From positions 482,537-546,536 of the forward strand of contig NZ_JMPI01000022.1 in the NCBI RefSeq assembly GCF_000735355.1: a stretch of 64,000 nucleotides of DNA. Reading direction: 5' to 3'. Both the position numbers and the translations under genes were made by a program. The notes below the pieces were generated by a model. That model ran no database searches. It saw only the letters and a program-made list of their open reading frames with translations, and was not told where the DNA came from. The stretch comes from Buttiauxella agrestis ATCC 33320 (GTDB taxonomy: Bacteria > Pseudomonadota > Gammaproteobacteria > Enterobacterales > Enterobacteriaceae). This document shows, piece by piece, positions 50,473 through 62,295 of this stretch; within the stretch, counting starts at the first letter, position 1, and every line of letters begins with the position of its first letter.

Positions 50473-51402
50473 ATGACTCAATTTGCTTTTGTATTCCCAG
50501 GCCAGGGTTCGCAAGCAGTAGGTATGCTGGCAGAAATTGCAGCAGCAAACCCTGTTGTAGAAGCCACTTTCCGTGAAGCTTCTGACGCGCTGGGCTATGA
50601 TTTGTGGGCATTGACCCAACAAGGGCCAGCGGAAGAGCTGAACAAGACCTGGCAGACACAACCTGCGCTGCTGACAGCTTCTGTTGCATTGTGGCGTGTC
50701 TGGCAGCAGCAGGGCGGCAAAAACCCTGTGTTGATGGCTGGGCATAGCCTGGGCGAATATTCAGCTCTGGTTTGTGCAGGTGTGATTGATTTCGCCGACG
50801 CAGTGCGTCTGGTGGAATTGCGCGGCAAATTGATGCAAGAAGCGGTTCCTGCGGGCACTGGCGCAATGTATGCCATCATCGGTCTTGATGATGCGTCTAT
50901 TGCTAAAGCCTGCGAAGAAGCCGCTCAAGGTGAAGTGGTTTCTCCGGTGAACTTTAACTCACCAGGTCAGGTAGTGATTGCGGGCAATAAAGACGCTGTT
51001 GAGCGTGCAGGTGCAGCTTGTAAAGCCGCCGGCGCAAAACGTGCTCTGCCACTGCTTGTCAGTGTGCCTTCTCACTGCGCACTGATGAAACCCGCAGCGG
51101 ATAAACTTGCCGTCGCGCTGGAAAATATTACTTTCAACGCGCCAACTGTTCCGGTTGTGAATAATGTGGACGTGAAGTGCGAAACATCACCAGAAGCTAT
51201 TCGTAGCGCGCTGGTGCGTCAACTGTACAGCCCAGTCCAGTGGACAAAATCTGTTGAATTTATGGCAGCGCAGGGTGTGACCCAGTTGCTGGAAGTCGGG
51301 CCTGGTAAAGTTTTGACTGGCCTGACAAAACGTATTGTTGACACACTGACTGCTTCGGCCATTAACGAGCCGGTCGCATTGTCAGCGGCGCTCGAGCAAT
51401 AA
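50473..51402 (+). CDS. fabD: Malonyl-CoA-ACP transacylase
   Basis: A 309-residue acyltransferase, with FPGQGSQ at residues 8-14 and Ser92 in GHSLGEYSA. It loads malonyl groups onto ACP. The ATG at 50473 (MTQFAFVF) is the E. coli start; the frame extends seven codons upstream into the end of fabH without support. Confidence 0.97.
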   Translation: MTQFAFVFPGQGSQAVGMLAEIAAANPVVEATFREASDALGYDLWALTQQGPAEELNKTWQTQPALLTASVALWRVWQQQGGKNPVLMAGHSLGEYSALVCAGVIDFADAVRLVELRGKLMQEAVPAGTGAMYAIIGLDDASIAKACEEAAQGEVVSPVNFNSPGQVVIAGNKDAVERAGAACKAAGAKRALPLLVSVPSHCALMKPAADKLAVALENITFNAPTVPVVNNVDVKCETSPEAIRSALVRQLYSPVQWTKSVEFMAAQGVTQLLEVGPGKVLTGLTKRIVDTLTASAINEPVALSAALEQ

Positions 51403-51416
51403 GACGAGGGAAACCC

Positions 51417-52151
51417 ATGAGTTTTGAAGGAAAAATTGCGCTGGTAACCGGCGCAAGCCGCGGTATCGGCCGCGCAATCGCGGAAACCCTGGTGGCCCGT
51501 GGTGCGAAAGTTATCGGCACTGCGACCAGTGAAAGCGGTGCGCAGGCGATCAGTGATTATCTGGGCGATAACGGCAAAGGTTATATGCTGAATGTAACTG
51601 ATCCGGCTTCAATTGAAGCTGTTTTGGGAAATATTCGTGCAGAATTTGGCGAAGTCGATATTCTGGTTAATAATGCCGGTATCACTCGTGATAACCTGTT
51701 AATGCGCATGAAAGATGACGAGTGGAACGATATCATCGAAACCAACCTGTCATCAGTATTCCGTCTGTCAAAAGCGGTAATGCGCGCTATGATGAAAAAG
51801 CGTCATGGTCGTATTATCACTATTGGTTCTGTGGTTGGTACCATGGGAAATGCTGGTCAGGCTAACTACGCTGCGGCGAAAGCGGGTCTGATTGGTTTCA
51901 GTAAATCACTAGCACGTGAAGTTGCGTCTCGTGGTATTACTGTAAACGTTGTTGCTCCGGGCTTTATTGAAACGGACATGACGCGTGCGCTTTCTGATGA
52001 ACAGCGTGCGGGTATACTGGCGGAAGTTCCAGCGGGTCGTTTAGGCGACGCAAAAGAAATCGCCAGTGCTGTTGCATTTTTAGCCTCTGACGAGGCAGGT
52101 TACATCTCTGGTGAAACTCTGCACGTCAATGGCGGAATGTATATGGTTTAA
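51417..52151 (+). CDS. fabG: 3-oxoacyl-ACP reductase
   Basis: A 244-residue [11 protein letters not shown] at 11-18, NNAG at 85-88, catalytic Ser138, Tyr151, Lys155. Housekeeping ketoreductase of fatty-acid synthesis, NADPH-dependent. Same length as E. coli FabG and distinct from the pigment-cluster copy at 1124. Confidence 0.97.
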   Translation: MSFEGKIALVTGASRGIGRAIAETLVARGAKVIGTATSESGAQAISDYLGDNGKGYMLNVTDPASIEAVLGNIRAEFGEVDILVNNAGITRDNLLMRMKDDEWNDIIETNLSSVFRLSKAVMRAMMKKRHGRIITIGSVVGTMGNAGQANYAAAKAGLIGFSKSLAREVASRGITVNVVAPGFIETDMTRALSDEQRAGILAEVPAGRLGDAKEIASAVAFLASDEAGYISGETLHVNGGMYMV

Positions 52152-52305
52152 CCACGATACAAAATATTTGCGTTATTTGGGCGAATGCCCGCAAAATAGC
52201 GTAAAATCGTGGTATGACCTGCCGGGATTTAGTTGCATCTTTTTCAACATTTTATACACTACGAAAACCATCGCGAAAGCGAGTTTTGATAGGAAATTTA
52301 AGAGT

Positions 52306-52542
52306 ATGAGCACTATCGAAGAACGCGTTAAGAAAATTATCGGCGAACAACTGGGCGTTAAGCAGGAAGAAGTTATCAACTCCGCTTCCTTCGTAGAGGA
52401 CCTGGGCGCTGATTCTCTTGACACCGTTGAGCTGGTAATGGCTCTGGAAGAAGAGTTTGATACTGAGATTCCGGACGAAGAAGCTGAGAAAATCACCACC
52501 GTTCAGGCTGCCATTGATTACATCAACGGTCACCAGGCGTAA
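52306..52542 (+). CDS. acpP: Acyl carrier protein
   Basis: A 78-residue acidic protein. Ser37 in the GADSLDTVE block carries phosphopantetheine. Essentially identical to E. coli AcpP. A 154-bp gap before it allows a separate strong promoter. The longer frame from 52111 is not supported. Confidence 0.98.
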   Translation: MSTIEERVKKIIGEQLGVKQEEVINSASFVEDLGADSLDTVELVMALEEEFDTEIPDEEAEKITTVQAAIDYINGHQA

Positions 52543-52554
52543 GTGAACATCTCC

Positions 52555-52578
52555 AGGCGGTCATTCGACCGCCTGAGT
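52555..52578 (+). terminator. Hairpin between acpP and fabF
   Basis: Stem aggcggtc/gaccgcct with loop atTc, followed by gagttttat. A partial terminator that would keep acpP transcripts more abundant than fabF. Confidence 0.7.
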
Positions 52579-52599
52579 TTTATCTAAGTGTCCCACTAG

Positions 52600-53871
<1,272 letters not shown>

Positions 53872-53880
53872 ACCGTCTCC

Positions 53881-53908
53881 ATAAAGGGCTCGCTTGCGGG
53901 CCCTTTAT
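53881..53908 (+). terminator. Terminator-like hairpin after fabF
   Basis: Stem ataaagggc/ggccctttat with a short loop ten bases after the fabF stop. The T-run is short. Confidence 0.65.
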
Positions 53909-53984
53909 GCATCTCAATTATTCCCCTCTTGCTGCATTCTTCCCGCACTGGCACTCTTAACTCACAACACATTGAGGAATTGTT

Positions 53985-54785
53985 ATGTATTTAATCAATG
54001 GTGAGCGAACCGAAACTTTAGCGGCGAACGATCGCGCAGTGCAGTTTGGCGACGGTTGTTTTACGACATCTCGCGTTAGTGACGGTCAGGTCAGATTTTT
54101 AGAACAACATCTCATCCGTTTGCAGCAAGCCTGCGAAAAACTCCTTATTCCGTTTGCCGACTGGTCACGGCTAAAAAGCGAAATGCAGCAGCTCGCTGCA
54201 ACACAACAGCAGGCCGTTTTGAAAGTCGTCATTACTCGCGGCAGTGGTGGGCGAGGGTACAGCGCGGCAAATTGCCAGCAACCGACACGTATATTATCCG
54301 TTTCCGCCTTTCCCTCGTTTTATCCGCAGTGGCGCGAGGAGGGGATTAGCCTTGCGTTAAGCCCGATTCAGTTAGGAATTAATCCGCACCTGGCAGGCAT
54401 TAAGCACCTTAATCGCCTCGAACAAGTGCTGATTCGTACGCATCTTGAACAGACGCAAGCCCAGGAAGCCCTGGTTCTTGACAGTGATGGGTGGCTTACG
54501 GAATGCTGTGCCGCGAATTTATTCTGGCGTAAAGGCACACAGGTATTTACACCGTATGTAGATAAATCTGGTGTAAACGGCACTATGCGCCAGCATATTA
54601 TCTCCTGTCTTGCCGGTTCTGCCTGGCAGCTCACGCAAGTTCGGGAAAGAGTAGACACGCTGGCCCAGGCCGACGAAGTGCTAATTTGTAACGCATTAAT
54701 GCCGGTTGTCCCTGTTAAACAGGCTGAATCCTGGCAATTTGAATCTCGTGAGCTTTATCAATTTTTAGCACCACTTTGTGAGTAA
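53985..54785 (+). CDS. pabC: Aminodeoxychorismate lyase
   Basis: A 266-residue fold-type IV PLP enzyme. [13 protein letters not shown] (residues 16-28) and [11 protein letters not shown] with Lys140 as PLP lysine identify it. It makes p-aminobenzoate from aminodeoxychorismate for folate. First of the overlapping pabC-mltG-tmk-holB-ycfH unit. Confidence 0.94.
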   Translation: MYLINGERTETLAANDRAVQFGDGCFTTSRVSDGQVRFLEQHLIRLQQACEKLLIPFADWSRLKSEMQQLAATQQQAVLKVVITRGSGGRGYSAANCQQPTRILSVSAFPSFYPQWREEGISLALSPIQLGINPHLAGIKHLNRLEQVLIRTHLEQTQAQEALVLDSDGWLTECCAANLFWRKGTQVFTPYVDKSGVNGTMRQHIISCLAGSAWQLTQVRERVDTLAQADEVLICNALMPVVPVKQAESWQFESRELYQFLAPLCE

Positions 54786-54795
54786 CCGATTAACA

Positions 54796-55818
54796 ATGAA
54801 AAAGATGCTACGTTTCTTTCTGCTGCTGTTAGTGGTGTTAGGTGTGGCGGCGGGCGTTGGCTTGTACAAAGTCCGCCAGCTTGCTAATAGCCATCTGACT
54901 ATTGAACAAGAAACCATATTCACCCTTAAGGCGGGTACGGGTCGTCTGGCGTTGGGTAAACAGCTGTACGAAGAAAAACTGCTCAATCGCCCACGTGTTT
55001 TCCAGTGGCTGCTTAAAGTTGAACCCGATCTTGCTAATTTCAAAGCGGGTACCTACCGCTTTACGCCGCAAATGACAGTGCGCGAAATGCTTAAACTTTT
55101 AGCCAGCGGTAAAGAAGCGCAATTCCCCATCCGTTTTGTGGAAGGGACGCGCCTGAGCGACTGGCTGAAACAACTGCGCGAAGCGCCATACATTCAGCAC
55201 ACGCTCAAAGATGACAGCTATTCAACGGTTGCCGAAGCCTTAAAATTTGAACATCCAGAATGGGTGGAAGGCTGGTTCTTCCCGGATACGTGGTTATACA
55301 CCGCGAATACGACGGATGTTGCGCTACTCAAACGTGCGCATGAGCGCATGGTTAAAGCGGTACAAGCGGCGTGGGATGGCAAAAAAGACGGTCTGCCGTA
55401 CAAAACGCAAAATGATTTAGTTACCATGGCTTCGATTATCGAGAAAGAAACTGCGGTTGCTGCAGAACGTGATCAGGTCGCTTCAGTGTTTATTAACCGC
55501 CTGCGTATCGGTATGCGTTTACAAACCGATCCGACGGTAATTTACGGCATGGGTGAAAGCTATAATGGTAGGCTGTCACGCAAAGATCTGGAAACCCCGA
55601 CGCCGTACAACACCTATGTCATAAGTGGAATGCCGCCTGGCCCAATTGCCATCCCTGGTGATGCGTCGTTACAGGCTGGGGCGCATCCGGCGAAAACGCC
55701 TTATCTTTATTTCGTCGCGGATGGAAAAGGCGGGCACACATTTAATACTAACCTTGCCAGCCACAACCAGGCTGTGCAGGTCTATATCAAAGCGTTGAAG
55801 GACAAGAATGGTCAGTAA
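54796..55818 (+). CDS. mltG: Endolytic murein transglycosylase
   Basis: A 340-residue YceG-family protein. One N-terminal membrane anchor (residues about 5-25), a LysM-like segment, then the catalytic domain with Glu218 in SIIEKETA. It cuts nascent glycan strands and may set strand length. Start at 54796 (MKKML) from homology. Ends overlapping tmk by 11 bp. Confidence 0.95.
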   Translation: MKKMLRFFLLLLVVLGVAAGVGLYKVRQLANSHLTIEQETIFTLKAGTGRLALGKQLYEEKLLNRPRVFQWLLKVEPDLANFKAGTYRFTPQMTVREMLKLLASGKEAQFPIRFVEGTRLSDWLKQLREAPYIQHTLKDDSYSTVAEALKFEHPEWVEGWFFPDTWLYTANTTDVALLKRAHERMVKAVQAAWDGKKDGLPYKTQNDLVTMASIIEKETAVAAERDQVASVFINRLRIGMRLQTDPTVIYGMGESYNGRLSRKDLETPTPYNTYVISGMPPGPIAIPGDASLQAGAHPAKTPYLYFVADGKGGHTFNTNLASHNQAVQVYIKALKDKNGQ

Positions 55819-56446
55819 ATTTATCGTCATCGAAGGGCTCGAAGGAGCAGGGAAAACTAACGCGCATAACGTGGTGGTTGCGACCTTAAAAGAGCTGGGC
55901 ATCACCGATCTGGTGTTCACGCGTGAACCCGGCGGAACTCCGCTGGCAGAAAGATTGCGCGAGCTGACGCTGAATAACAAAGGTATCGGCGATGAGATAG
56001 TGACGGATAAAGCCGAAGTACTGATGTTCTACGCTGCGCGTGTGCAGCTAGTAGAAACCGTCATCAAACCGGCACTGGAGCGGGGAGCATGGGTGATTGG
56101 CGATCGTCATGACCTCTCGACGCAAGCCTATCAGGGCGGCGGTCGTTGTATCGATCAGCAATTACTCATGGCGCTGCGTAATACCGTACTCGGCGATTTC
56201 TATCCGGATCTGACGATTTATCTTGATGTGACACCTGAAGTTGGCCTGAAGCGTGCGCGTGCGCGTGGCGAACTGGATCGCATCGAACAGGAATCTTTCG
56301 ACTTCTTTAACCGTACCCGTGCGCGTTACCTCGAACTTGCCGCAACCGACAGCCGTATTCGTACGATTGATGCGACACAATCGCTTGAAGACGTTTCGCA
56401 GGCTGTTCGTCACGCCGTGCTTGAGTGGGCTAAGGAGCTGGCGTAA
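55808..56446 (+). CDS. tmk: Thymidylate kinase
   Basis: A 212-residue kinase phosphorylating dTMP to dTDP. P-loop GLEGAGKTN at residues 10-18 (E. coli GLEGAGKTT), the TREPGG motif, and the lid segment [12 protein letters not shown]. The Lys-Thr pair of Walker A is kept; the next Thr is replaced by Asn. Its stop overlaps the holB start by one base. Confidence 0.95.
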   Translation: MVSKFIVIEGLEGAGKTNAHNVVVATLKELGITDLVFTREPGGTPLAERLRELTLNNKGIGDEIVTDKAEVLMFYAARVQLVETVIKPALERGAWVIGDRHDLSTQAYQGGGRCIDQQLLMALRNTVLGDFYPDLTIYLDVTPEVGLKRARARGELDRIEQESFDFFNRTRARYLELAATDSRIRTIDATQSLEDVSQAVRHAVLEWAKELA

Positions 56447-57453
56447 TGAAATGGTATCCATGGTTACGCGCACCGTTTGAGCAAATCCTCAGTCAGTACC
56501 AGTCAGGTCGCGGGCACCATGCATTACTGCTTCATTCATTATCCGGCATGGGCGATGATGCGTTAATTTACGCTCTCACGCGCTGGATAATGTGCCAAAC
56601 GCCGCAAGGTAATAAAAGCTGCGGTCAATGCCGCAGCTGTCAGTTGATGCAGGCGGGTACGCATCCGGACAGCTATGTCATTGCCCCGGAGAAAGGTAAA
56701 TCGAGCCTCGGCATTGATGCTATCCGCGAAATGACTGAGAAGCTTTACAGCCATGCGCAGCAGGGTGGGGCAAAAGTCGTCTGGCTGGAAGATGCCGGGC
56801 TTCTCACTGAAGCTGCGGCAAACGCATTATTGAAAACACTCGAAGAGCCGCCAGCTAAAACCTGGTTTTTCCTCGGCTGCCGCGAACCGGCCCGTTTGCC
56901 AGCAACCTTACGTAGTCGTTGCCTTTACTGGTATTTAACACCCCCTGATGAAACTTTCGCGTTGGCCTGGCTTGCGCGAGAAATCACGCTGGATAGCGCA
57001 CAATTGCGTGCGGCATTGCGTTTAAACTCCGGCGCTCCGGCAGGCGCGCTGGCATTGCTGCAACCTGAGTCATGGAAACACCGTCAGGCGTTGTGTGACA
57101 AACTTAGCGAATGTTGTGCGACGAAAAACATGCTGGCTTTGTTGCCTGCTTTAAACAGCGACGACGCCGCGGTTCGACTTCACTGGTTATCTTCGCTGCT
57201 GGTTGATGCACTAAAATGGCAGCAAGGTGCAACCGCCTGGCTGACCAATGACGATCAGCAAGCTTTAGTCGCCAATCTTGCCAATAGCGCGACACCTGCC
57301 ATGCTGCAAGCTATCCTTCATAATTGGTTTAATTGTCGTGAATCGCTGCTCAGCGTCGTGGGCGTGAATCGCGAATTATTGCTGACTGAACAATTACTCA
57401 CCTGGGAGCGCATTATGCAGCCCGGTGCAGTCCTTCCGACCTTTCATCTTTAA
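56446..57453 (+). CDS. holB: DNA polymerase III subunit delta prime
   Basis: A 335-residue AAA+ clamp-loader subunit. The zinc-binding cysteines are in MCQTPQGNKSCGQCRSCQLM; a degenerate P-loop (HSLSGMGDDALI) and sensor block RSRCLYWYL follow. It helps load the beta clamp. Eleven bases before ycfH. Confidence 0.95.
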   Translation: MKWYPWLRAPFEQILSQYQSGRGHHALLLHSLSGMGDDALIYALTRWIMCQTPQGNKSCGQCRSCQLMQAGTHPDSYVIAPEKGKSSLGIDAIREMTEKLYSHAQQGGAKVVWLEDAGLLTEAAANALLKTLEEPPAKTWFFLGCREPARLPATLRSRCLYWYLTPPDETFALAWLAREITLDSAQLRAALRLNSGAPAGALALLQPESWKHRQALCDKLSECCATKNMLALLPALNSDDAAVRLHWLSSLLVDALKWQQGATAWLTNDDQQALVANLANSATPAMLQAILHNWFNCRESLLSVVGVNRELLLTEQLLTWERIMQPGAVLPTFHL

Positions 57454-57463
57454 GAGTATCTGT

Positions 57464-58258
57464 ATGTTCCTGGTTGACTCACATTGCCATCTCGATGGCC
57501 TCGATTATCAATCCCTGCATAAAAGCGTTGATGACGTTCTGGAAAAAGCGGCCGCGCGCGATGTGAAATTCTGCCTTGCCGTTGCCACCACACTTGAGGG
57601 TTATCGCAATATGCGCCAACTGGTGGGCGAGCGTAATAACGTGGCGTATTCATGTGGCGTCCATCCGCTCAATCAAGCCGAAGATTATGATGTTGAAGAA
57701 CTTCGCCGTCTTGCCGCCGATCCGGGCGTGGTCGCAATGGGTGAAACGGGGCTGGATTATTTCTATACCCCGGAAACCAAGCCGCGCCAGCAGGAGTCAT
57801 TCCGTCATCACATTCAAATTGGACGTGAACTCAATAAACCGGTGATTGTGCACACGCGTGACGCCCGCGCCGATACGCTCTCGATTCTGCATGAAGAGAA
57901 AGTGACAGACTGCGGTGGGGTACTACACTGTTTTACAGAAGACACAGAAACTGCTGGAAAATTGCTCGACATGGGCTTTTATATCTCTTTTTCCGGCATT
58001 GTGACCTTCCGCAATGCTGAACAACTCAGGGAAGCGGCGCGTTATGTACCACTGGATCGCATACTCGTGGAAACTGATTCACCTTATCTTGCTCCAGTGC
58101 CACATCGTGGCAAGGAAAACCAGCCTGCAATGACGCGTGACGTGGCGGAATATATGGCGGTGCTGAAAGGGGTTTCACTTGAGGAATTGGCCGTTGCGAC
58201 GACAAAAAACTTCGCTACGTTGTTCCATATTCCTGACTCCCGCTTGCAATCTGCCTGA
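57464..58258 (+). CDS. ycfH: TatD-family metal-dependent hydrolase YcfH
   Basis: A 264-residue TIM-barrel hydrolase. Metal ligands include His7 and His9 in DSHCHLD, the Glu in GETGLDYF, His in VIVHTRDA and Asp in VETDSPYLAP. Probable nuclease or esterase; the physiological substrate is not established. Start at 57464 from homology. Confidence 0.93.
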   Translation: MFLVDSHCHLDGLDYQSLHKSVDDVLEKAAARDVKFCLAVATTLEGYRNMRQLVGERNNVAYSCGVHPLNQAEDYDVEELRRLAADPGVVAMGETGLDYFYTPETKPRQQESFRHHIQIGRELNKPVIVHTRDARADTLSILHEEKVTDCGGVLHCFTEDTETAGKLLDMGFYISFSGIVTFRNAEQLREAARYVPLDRILVETDSPYLAPVPHRGKENQPAMTRDVAEYMAVLKGVSLEELAVATTKNFATLFHIPDSRLQSA

Positions 58259-58308
58259 TAAATCAGACTTATTTTAAAGCTCGTAATTAATGATCGAAGC
58301 GAGTAAAG

Positions 58309-58340
58309 TGCACCGCCACAAAAAGGGCGGTGCAGGCCGT
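58309..58340 (+). terminator. Terminator of the pabC-ycfH unit
   Basis: Stem tgcaccgcc/ggcggtgca with an eight-base loop, then ggccgttttt. About 50 bp past the ycfH stop. Confidence 0.8.
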
Positions 58341-58403
58341 TTTTGTAACATTCAGAAACGCGTTTTGTAAGTTTATGAAAGTTTTTCATATGGCTTTTAG
58401 AGA

Positions 58404-58422
58404 AACGTGATAGCCGTCAAAC
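58404..58422 (+). promoter_or_regulatory. CRP site of ptsG
   Basis: aacgtgatagccgtcaaac contains CGTGA-N6-TCAAA, a good match to TGTGA-N6-TCACA and nearly identical to the E. coli ptsG site. Confidence 0.8.
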
Positions 58423-58436
58423 AAACTTTCATGGAT

Positions 58437-58460
58437 TTATTTTACTCTGCGTAATAAATC
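58437..58460 (+). promoter_or_regulatory. Mlc operator of ptsG
   Basis: ttattttactctgcgtaata... corresponds to the E. coli Mlc operator with one base changed in the centre. Mlc represses ptsG without glucose. Confidence 0.8.
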
Positions 58461-58539
58461 AAAAGGCACTTAGATGCCTGTTTATGGACCGGATCTCCCC
58501 CCAGTCCGATGCGCATAACGCGTAAAAAAAAGCACAAAT

Positions 58540-58559
58540 ACTCAGGAGCACTCTCAATT
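58540..58559 (+). promoter_or_regulatory. SgrS sRNA pairing site at the ptsG ribosome-binding site
   Basis: actcaggagcactctcaatt equals the E. coli ptsG segment that SgrS pairs with to block translation and trigger decay under sugar-phosphate stress. The Shine-Dalgarno AGGAG is within it. Confidence 0.85.
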
Positions 58560-59993
58560 ATGTTTAAGAATGCATTTGCTAACCTGCAAAAGGTGGGTAA
58601 ATCGCTGATGTTGCCAGTATCCGTACTGCCAATCGCAGGTATTCTGCTTGGCGTCGGTTCTGCAAACTTCAGCTGGCTGCCAGCAGTGGTTTCTCATGTT
58701 ATGGCGGAAGCGGGCGGTTCAGTCTTCGCCAACATGCCGCTGATTTTTGCTATCGGTGTTGCATTAGGCTTCACAAATAACGATGGCGTTTCTGCATTAG
58801 CCTCTGTGGTTGCATACGGCATCATGGTTAAAACCATGGCAGTTGTTGCGCCATTGGTTCTGCATATTCCTGCGGAAGAGATCGCGACAAAACACCTGGC
58901 TGATACCGGTGTTCTGGGCGGGATCATCTCGGGTGCCATTGCAGCCTACATGTTTAACCGTTTCTATCGCATCAAGCTTCCAGAATATCTGGGCTTCTTC
59001 GCGGGCAAACGTTTCGTGCCGATCATCTCTGGTCTGGCTGCGATCTTCATGGGCGTTGTGCTGTCCTTCATCTGGCCTCCAATCGGTACGGCTATTCAGA
59101 CCTTCTCTCAGTGGGCTGCATACCAGAACCCGGTTGTGGCATTCGGCATCTACGGTTTCGTAGAGCGCTGCCTGGTACCATTTGGTCTGCACCATATCTG
59201 GAACGTTCCATTCCAGATGCAGATTGGTGAATACACCAACGCTGCGGGCCAGGTATTCCACGGCGATATCCCACGTTACATGGCAGGTGACCCAACTGCT
59301 GGCAAACTGTCTGGTGGCTTCCTGTTCAAAATGTACGGTCTGCCTGCTGCGGCTATCGCAATCTGGCACTCAGCTAAACCTGAGAACCGTGCAAAAGTCG
59401 GCGGCATCATGATCTCCGCTGCGTTGACCTCGTTCCTGACCGGTATCACCGAGCCAATCGAGTTCTCCTTCATGTTCGTTGCTCCAATCCTGTACATCAT
59501 CCACGCGGTGTTGGCAGGCCTGGCGTTCCCAATCTGTATCCTTCTGGGTATGCGTGACGGTACTTCCTTCTCTCACGGTCTGATTGACTTCATCGTGCTG
59601 AGCGGAAACAGCAGCAAACTGTGGTTGTTCCCAATCGTTGGCCTGTGCTACGCAGCGATTTACTACACCGTGTTCCGCGTGCTGATCAAAGCACTTGACC
59701 TGAAAACTCCAGGTCGTGAAGACGCAACTGCCGAGACTTCTACCACTTCCACAAGCGAAATGGCACCAGCTCTGGTTAGCGCGTTCGGCGGCAAAGAAAA
59801 CATCACTAACCTGGATGCGTGTATTACCCGTCTGCGTGTTAGCGTGGCCGACATCTCTAAAGTCGACCAGGCTGGCCTGAAGAAATTGGGTGCGGCAGGT
59901 GTAGTGGTAGCTGGTTCAGGTGTTCAGGCAATCTTCGGTACTAAATCCGATAACCTGAAAACTGAAATGGATGAGTGGATCCGTAACAGCTAA
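58560..59993 (+). CDS. ptsG: PTS glucose-specific EIICB component
   Basis: A 477-residue fused permease: membrane EIIC domain (about 1-390), a Ser/Thr-rich linker and cytoplasmic EIIB domain, with phospho-Cys421 in [10 protein letters not shown]. It imports and phosphorylates glucose. Near-identical to E. coli PtsG apart from the linker. The start at 58560 is fixed by the SgrS/Shine-Dalgarno segment. A 17-codon upstream extension is not used. Confidence 0.97.
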   Translation: MFKNAFANLQKVGKSLMLPVSVLPIAGILLGVGSANFSWLPAVVSHVMAEAGGSVFANMPLIFAIGVALGFTNNDGVSALASVVAYGIMVKTMAVVAPLVLHIPAEEIATKHLADTGVLGGIISGAIAAYMFNRFYRIKLPEYLGFFAGKRFVPIISGLAAIFMGVVLSFIWPPIGTAIQTFSQWAAYQNPVVAFGIYGFVERCLVPFGLHHIWNVPFQMQIGEYTNAAGQVFHGDIPRYMAGDPTAGKLSGGFLFKMYGLPAAAIAIWHSAKPENRAKVGGIMISAALTSFLTGITEPIEFSFMFVAPILYIIHAVLAGLAFPICILLGMRDGTSFSHGLIDFIVLSGNSSKLWLFPIVGLCYAAIYYTVFRVLIKALDLKTPGREDATAETSTTSTSEMAPALVSAFGGKENITNLDACITRLRVSVADISKVDQAGLKKLGAAGVVVAGSGVQAIFGTKSDNLKTEMDEWIRNS

Positions 59994-60014
59994 AAAGTAG
60001 TTGGGGAGAACTGA

Positions 60015-60044
60015 GGGAGGCCAGTCAAATGGCCTCCCTTTTTT
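60015..60044 (+). terminator. Rho-independent terminator of ptsG
   Basis: Stem gggaggcc/ggcctccc with an eight-base loop and TTTTTT. Confidence 0.92.
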
Positions 60045-60063
60045 ATTGGCGTCTTTAGGTCTT

Positions 60064-60092
60064 GTAGGGCGGATAAGCTTGTGTCATCCGCC
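60064..60092. repeat. REP-like unit between ptsG and fhuE
   Basis: gtagggcggataagcttg...catccgcc, a single palindromic unit between convergent genes, 10 bp before the fhuE stop. Confidence 0.6.
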
Positions 60093-60102
60093 AGGGTGTG
60101 AA

Positions 60103-62295
60103 TCAGAAGGTGTAATTCGCGCTAACGGAGAAGTTACGCGGCGCGCCGTAGACAATCCCACGACTATCAACGTTGGTGTCGTAAGATTTATCAAACAGGT
60201 TATCGACGTTCGCCTGTACTGAGAACGCTTTCGTCACGTTATAGCGGGCGAATAAATCAACCAATGCGAAGCTGCCTTGCTCTGAACGATACGTGCCACC
60301 CGGAACAGGAACGTCGGACCAGACATGGTCTTGCCAGTTTACGCCACCGCCCACAGCCAGAGCCTGGAGCATTGGCAGGCGATAACTGGTAAACAGCTTG
60401 ACGCTGGTACGAGGCAGATTTGGGTTAACCGCACTGCCATCGCTATCCTCAGCAACATAACGCGTTGCGCCAAACGACATCTGCCAGTTATCCGTCAGTG
60501 CGCCATTCACTTCAAATTCAACCCCACGGCTCACCGTGCCGTCAGCTTCACGATAAGCTGTTTCGCCATTGGTGCCAGGAATAACCAGACCGGTGGATTG
60601 CGCCAGATGATCTTGTTCGATGCGGAAGGCGGCCAAAGATGTCGTCAAACGGCCACTCATCCAGTCAGCTTTTAAACCCGCTTCATAGTTATTGCCGGTA
60701 ATTGGCGACAGATACTTTTGCTCGCTATTGCGCTGGGTCTGCGGCTTAAACACCGAGGTGTAACTTGCGTAAGTGGACCAGGTGTCATTGATATCAAAGA
60801 CGATGCCCGCATACGGAGAGGTATTATTCTTCTCCAGTTTCTGGTTTAGCGTATCAAGATTGTACTTGGTGTAACGCGCCCCAAGAATAACGTGTAGCGG
60901 ATCGGCAAGGGTCACGCGCGTCGCCATGTAGGCCGATTTTTGATGAATCGTATCTTTCTGCGCGAGGCTTAATGGGCTCCAGTCAGTTTCAGGGAAGTCA
61001 CCATTGTAGTTGTTGTAATTGCCAAATTCGGTGTCGCTGATATTGGCCCACGAGCTGTAATAGGTATTGTTCTGGCGCGAATAGCTGGTGCCGATCATCA
61101 GTTCATGCTGGCGACCAAACAGCTCATATGAACCATTGGCAAAGGTATCTAACGCATCGACTTTACGCTTCCCTGTGTTGTAACCCGTGCCTCCAACGTA
61201 AGGATATGACGGGCCATACGGGCTAACCAACATGCCGGTGGATTTATCGACCAGGCCATCAAGATAAAGTTGTTGGCTATCCAGCGTCGTTTCCGTATGT
61301 GTCGCATTGACCGTCAGTTGCCAGTCATAGCCCAGCATTTGTTTGATGGTGGCAAAAGTACGCTTCGTTTCTTTGTCGTTGTAGGCCCAGTCAGGTGCGG
61401 TGCTGTAGCTACGGTCTGGATGGGTTTTGCTACCATCGGTGTACCAACGCGGAATACCGCCCCAGGTTGGGTTATTGACGTTGGTTTCCTGGTAGTCATA
61501 GCCAACAGATAAGCTGGTCGCGTCGGTCAGGTCCGCATCCACAACACCATAGAAGAATTTCTTCTTCTGGTTATAGCGGTCAACCCAACTGTCGTTGTCC
61601 TGATAACCCGCGACCATCCGACCGCGAATATTGCCGTTGTCGGTCAAAGGGGTGGACAAATCTGCGACGTAGCGCTGTTTGTCCCAGCTGCCGTATTCAG
61701 CAGAAACGCTGGTGGTGAATTCACGACTGTCAGCGTGTTTACGCACCATATTGATGGCCGCTGACGGGTTACCCGAGCCTGTTGTCAGGCCGTTCGCGCC
61801 ACGCACCACTTCAATGCGTTCATAGATTGCAGTATCAGAAAGCGCATCGCCGAGATTCCAGTTGGACTCGAACAGTGTCGGAATACCATCCACCATAAAG
61901 TTATCAATGGCGAAACCGCGTGCGTAATAGGTCGCGCGGTCAGAATCAGCGTAAGTCTCGCTGATCCCCACAGTGTTATTGAGCACATCGCCCAGGGATT
62001 CCAGCTTCTGATCCTTCATTCGCTGTTCACTGATAATGCTGACGGATTGAGGAATATCTCGTGGAACCAACAACATTTTTGTGCCGCTGGTGGTGGCTTT
62101 GACACTGTAATCTTGTGCATCTTCAGCATCGCTGGCGTTCGCCTGCGTGCTTTCTACAATCAGTGTATCTTCGCTCTTTTTCTCCGCCGCGAAAGCAGCA
62201 GAGGGCATCAGTGCGAAAGCGATACAGGATGCAAGAAGAGAGATTGTACTGGCGGGTGCGAGCCTGCCATCCCTGGTAGAAGTAGTGAAAGACAT
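60103..62295 (-). CDS. fhuE: TonB-dependent receptor for coprogen-type siderophores
   Basis: A 730-residue outer-membrane receptor (E. coli FhuE 729). Signal peptide to about residue 36 (PSAAFA), TonB box near EDTLIVEST, plug domain with RDIPQSVSIISEQRM and GNPSAAINMVRK, and a 22-strand barrel ending in aromatic YTF. It takes up ferric coprogen, rhodotorulic acid and ferrioxamine B. Of two adjacent ATGs, 62295 has the better spacing from AAGGG; 62298 is possible. A Fur-like sequence lies upstream. Confidence 0.92.
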   Translation of the reverse strand: MSFTTSTRDGRLAPASTISLLASCIAFALMPSAAFAAEKKSEDTLIVESTQANASDAEDAQDYSVKATTSGTKMLLVPRDIPQSVSIISEQRMKDQKLESLGDVLNNTVGISETYADSDRATYYARGFAIDNFMVDGIPTLFESNWNLGDALSDTAIYERIEVVRGANGLTTGSGNPSAAINMVRKHADSREFTTSVSAEYGSWDKQRYVADLSTPLTDNGNIRGRMVAGYQDNDSWVDRYNQKKKFFYGVVDADLTDATSLSVGYDYQETNVNNPTWGGIPRWYTDGSKTHPDRSYSTAPDWAYNDKETKRTFATIKQMLGYDWQLTVNATHTETTLDSQQLYLDGLVDKSTGMLVSPYGPSYPYVGGTGYNTGKRKVDALDTFANGSYELFGRQHELMIGTSYSRQNNTYYSSWANISDTEFGNYNNYNGDFPETDWSPLSLAQKDTIHQKSAYMATRVTLADPLHVILGARYTKYNLDTLNQKLEKNNTSPYAGIVFDINDTWSTYASYTSVFKPQTQRNSEQKYLSPITGNNYEAGLKADWMSGRLTTSLAAFRIEQDHLAQSTGLVIPGTNGETAYREADGTVSRGVEFEVNGALTDNWQMSFGATRYVAEDSDGSAVNPNLPRTSVKLFTSYRLPMLQALAVGGGVNWQDHVWSDVPVPGGTYRSEQGSFALVDLFARYNVTKAFSVQANVDNLFDKSYDTNVDSRGIVYGAPRNFSVSANYTF

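Larger units (their letters stand above)
58259..58559 (+). promoter_or_regulatory. ptsG upstream control region (about 300 bp)
   Basis: Gene-free stretch with, in order, the ycfH-side terminator (58309), a CRP site (58404), an Mlc operator (58437) and the SgrS pairing site (58540). The order and much of the sequence resemble the E. coli ptsG control region. Confidence 0.85.
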
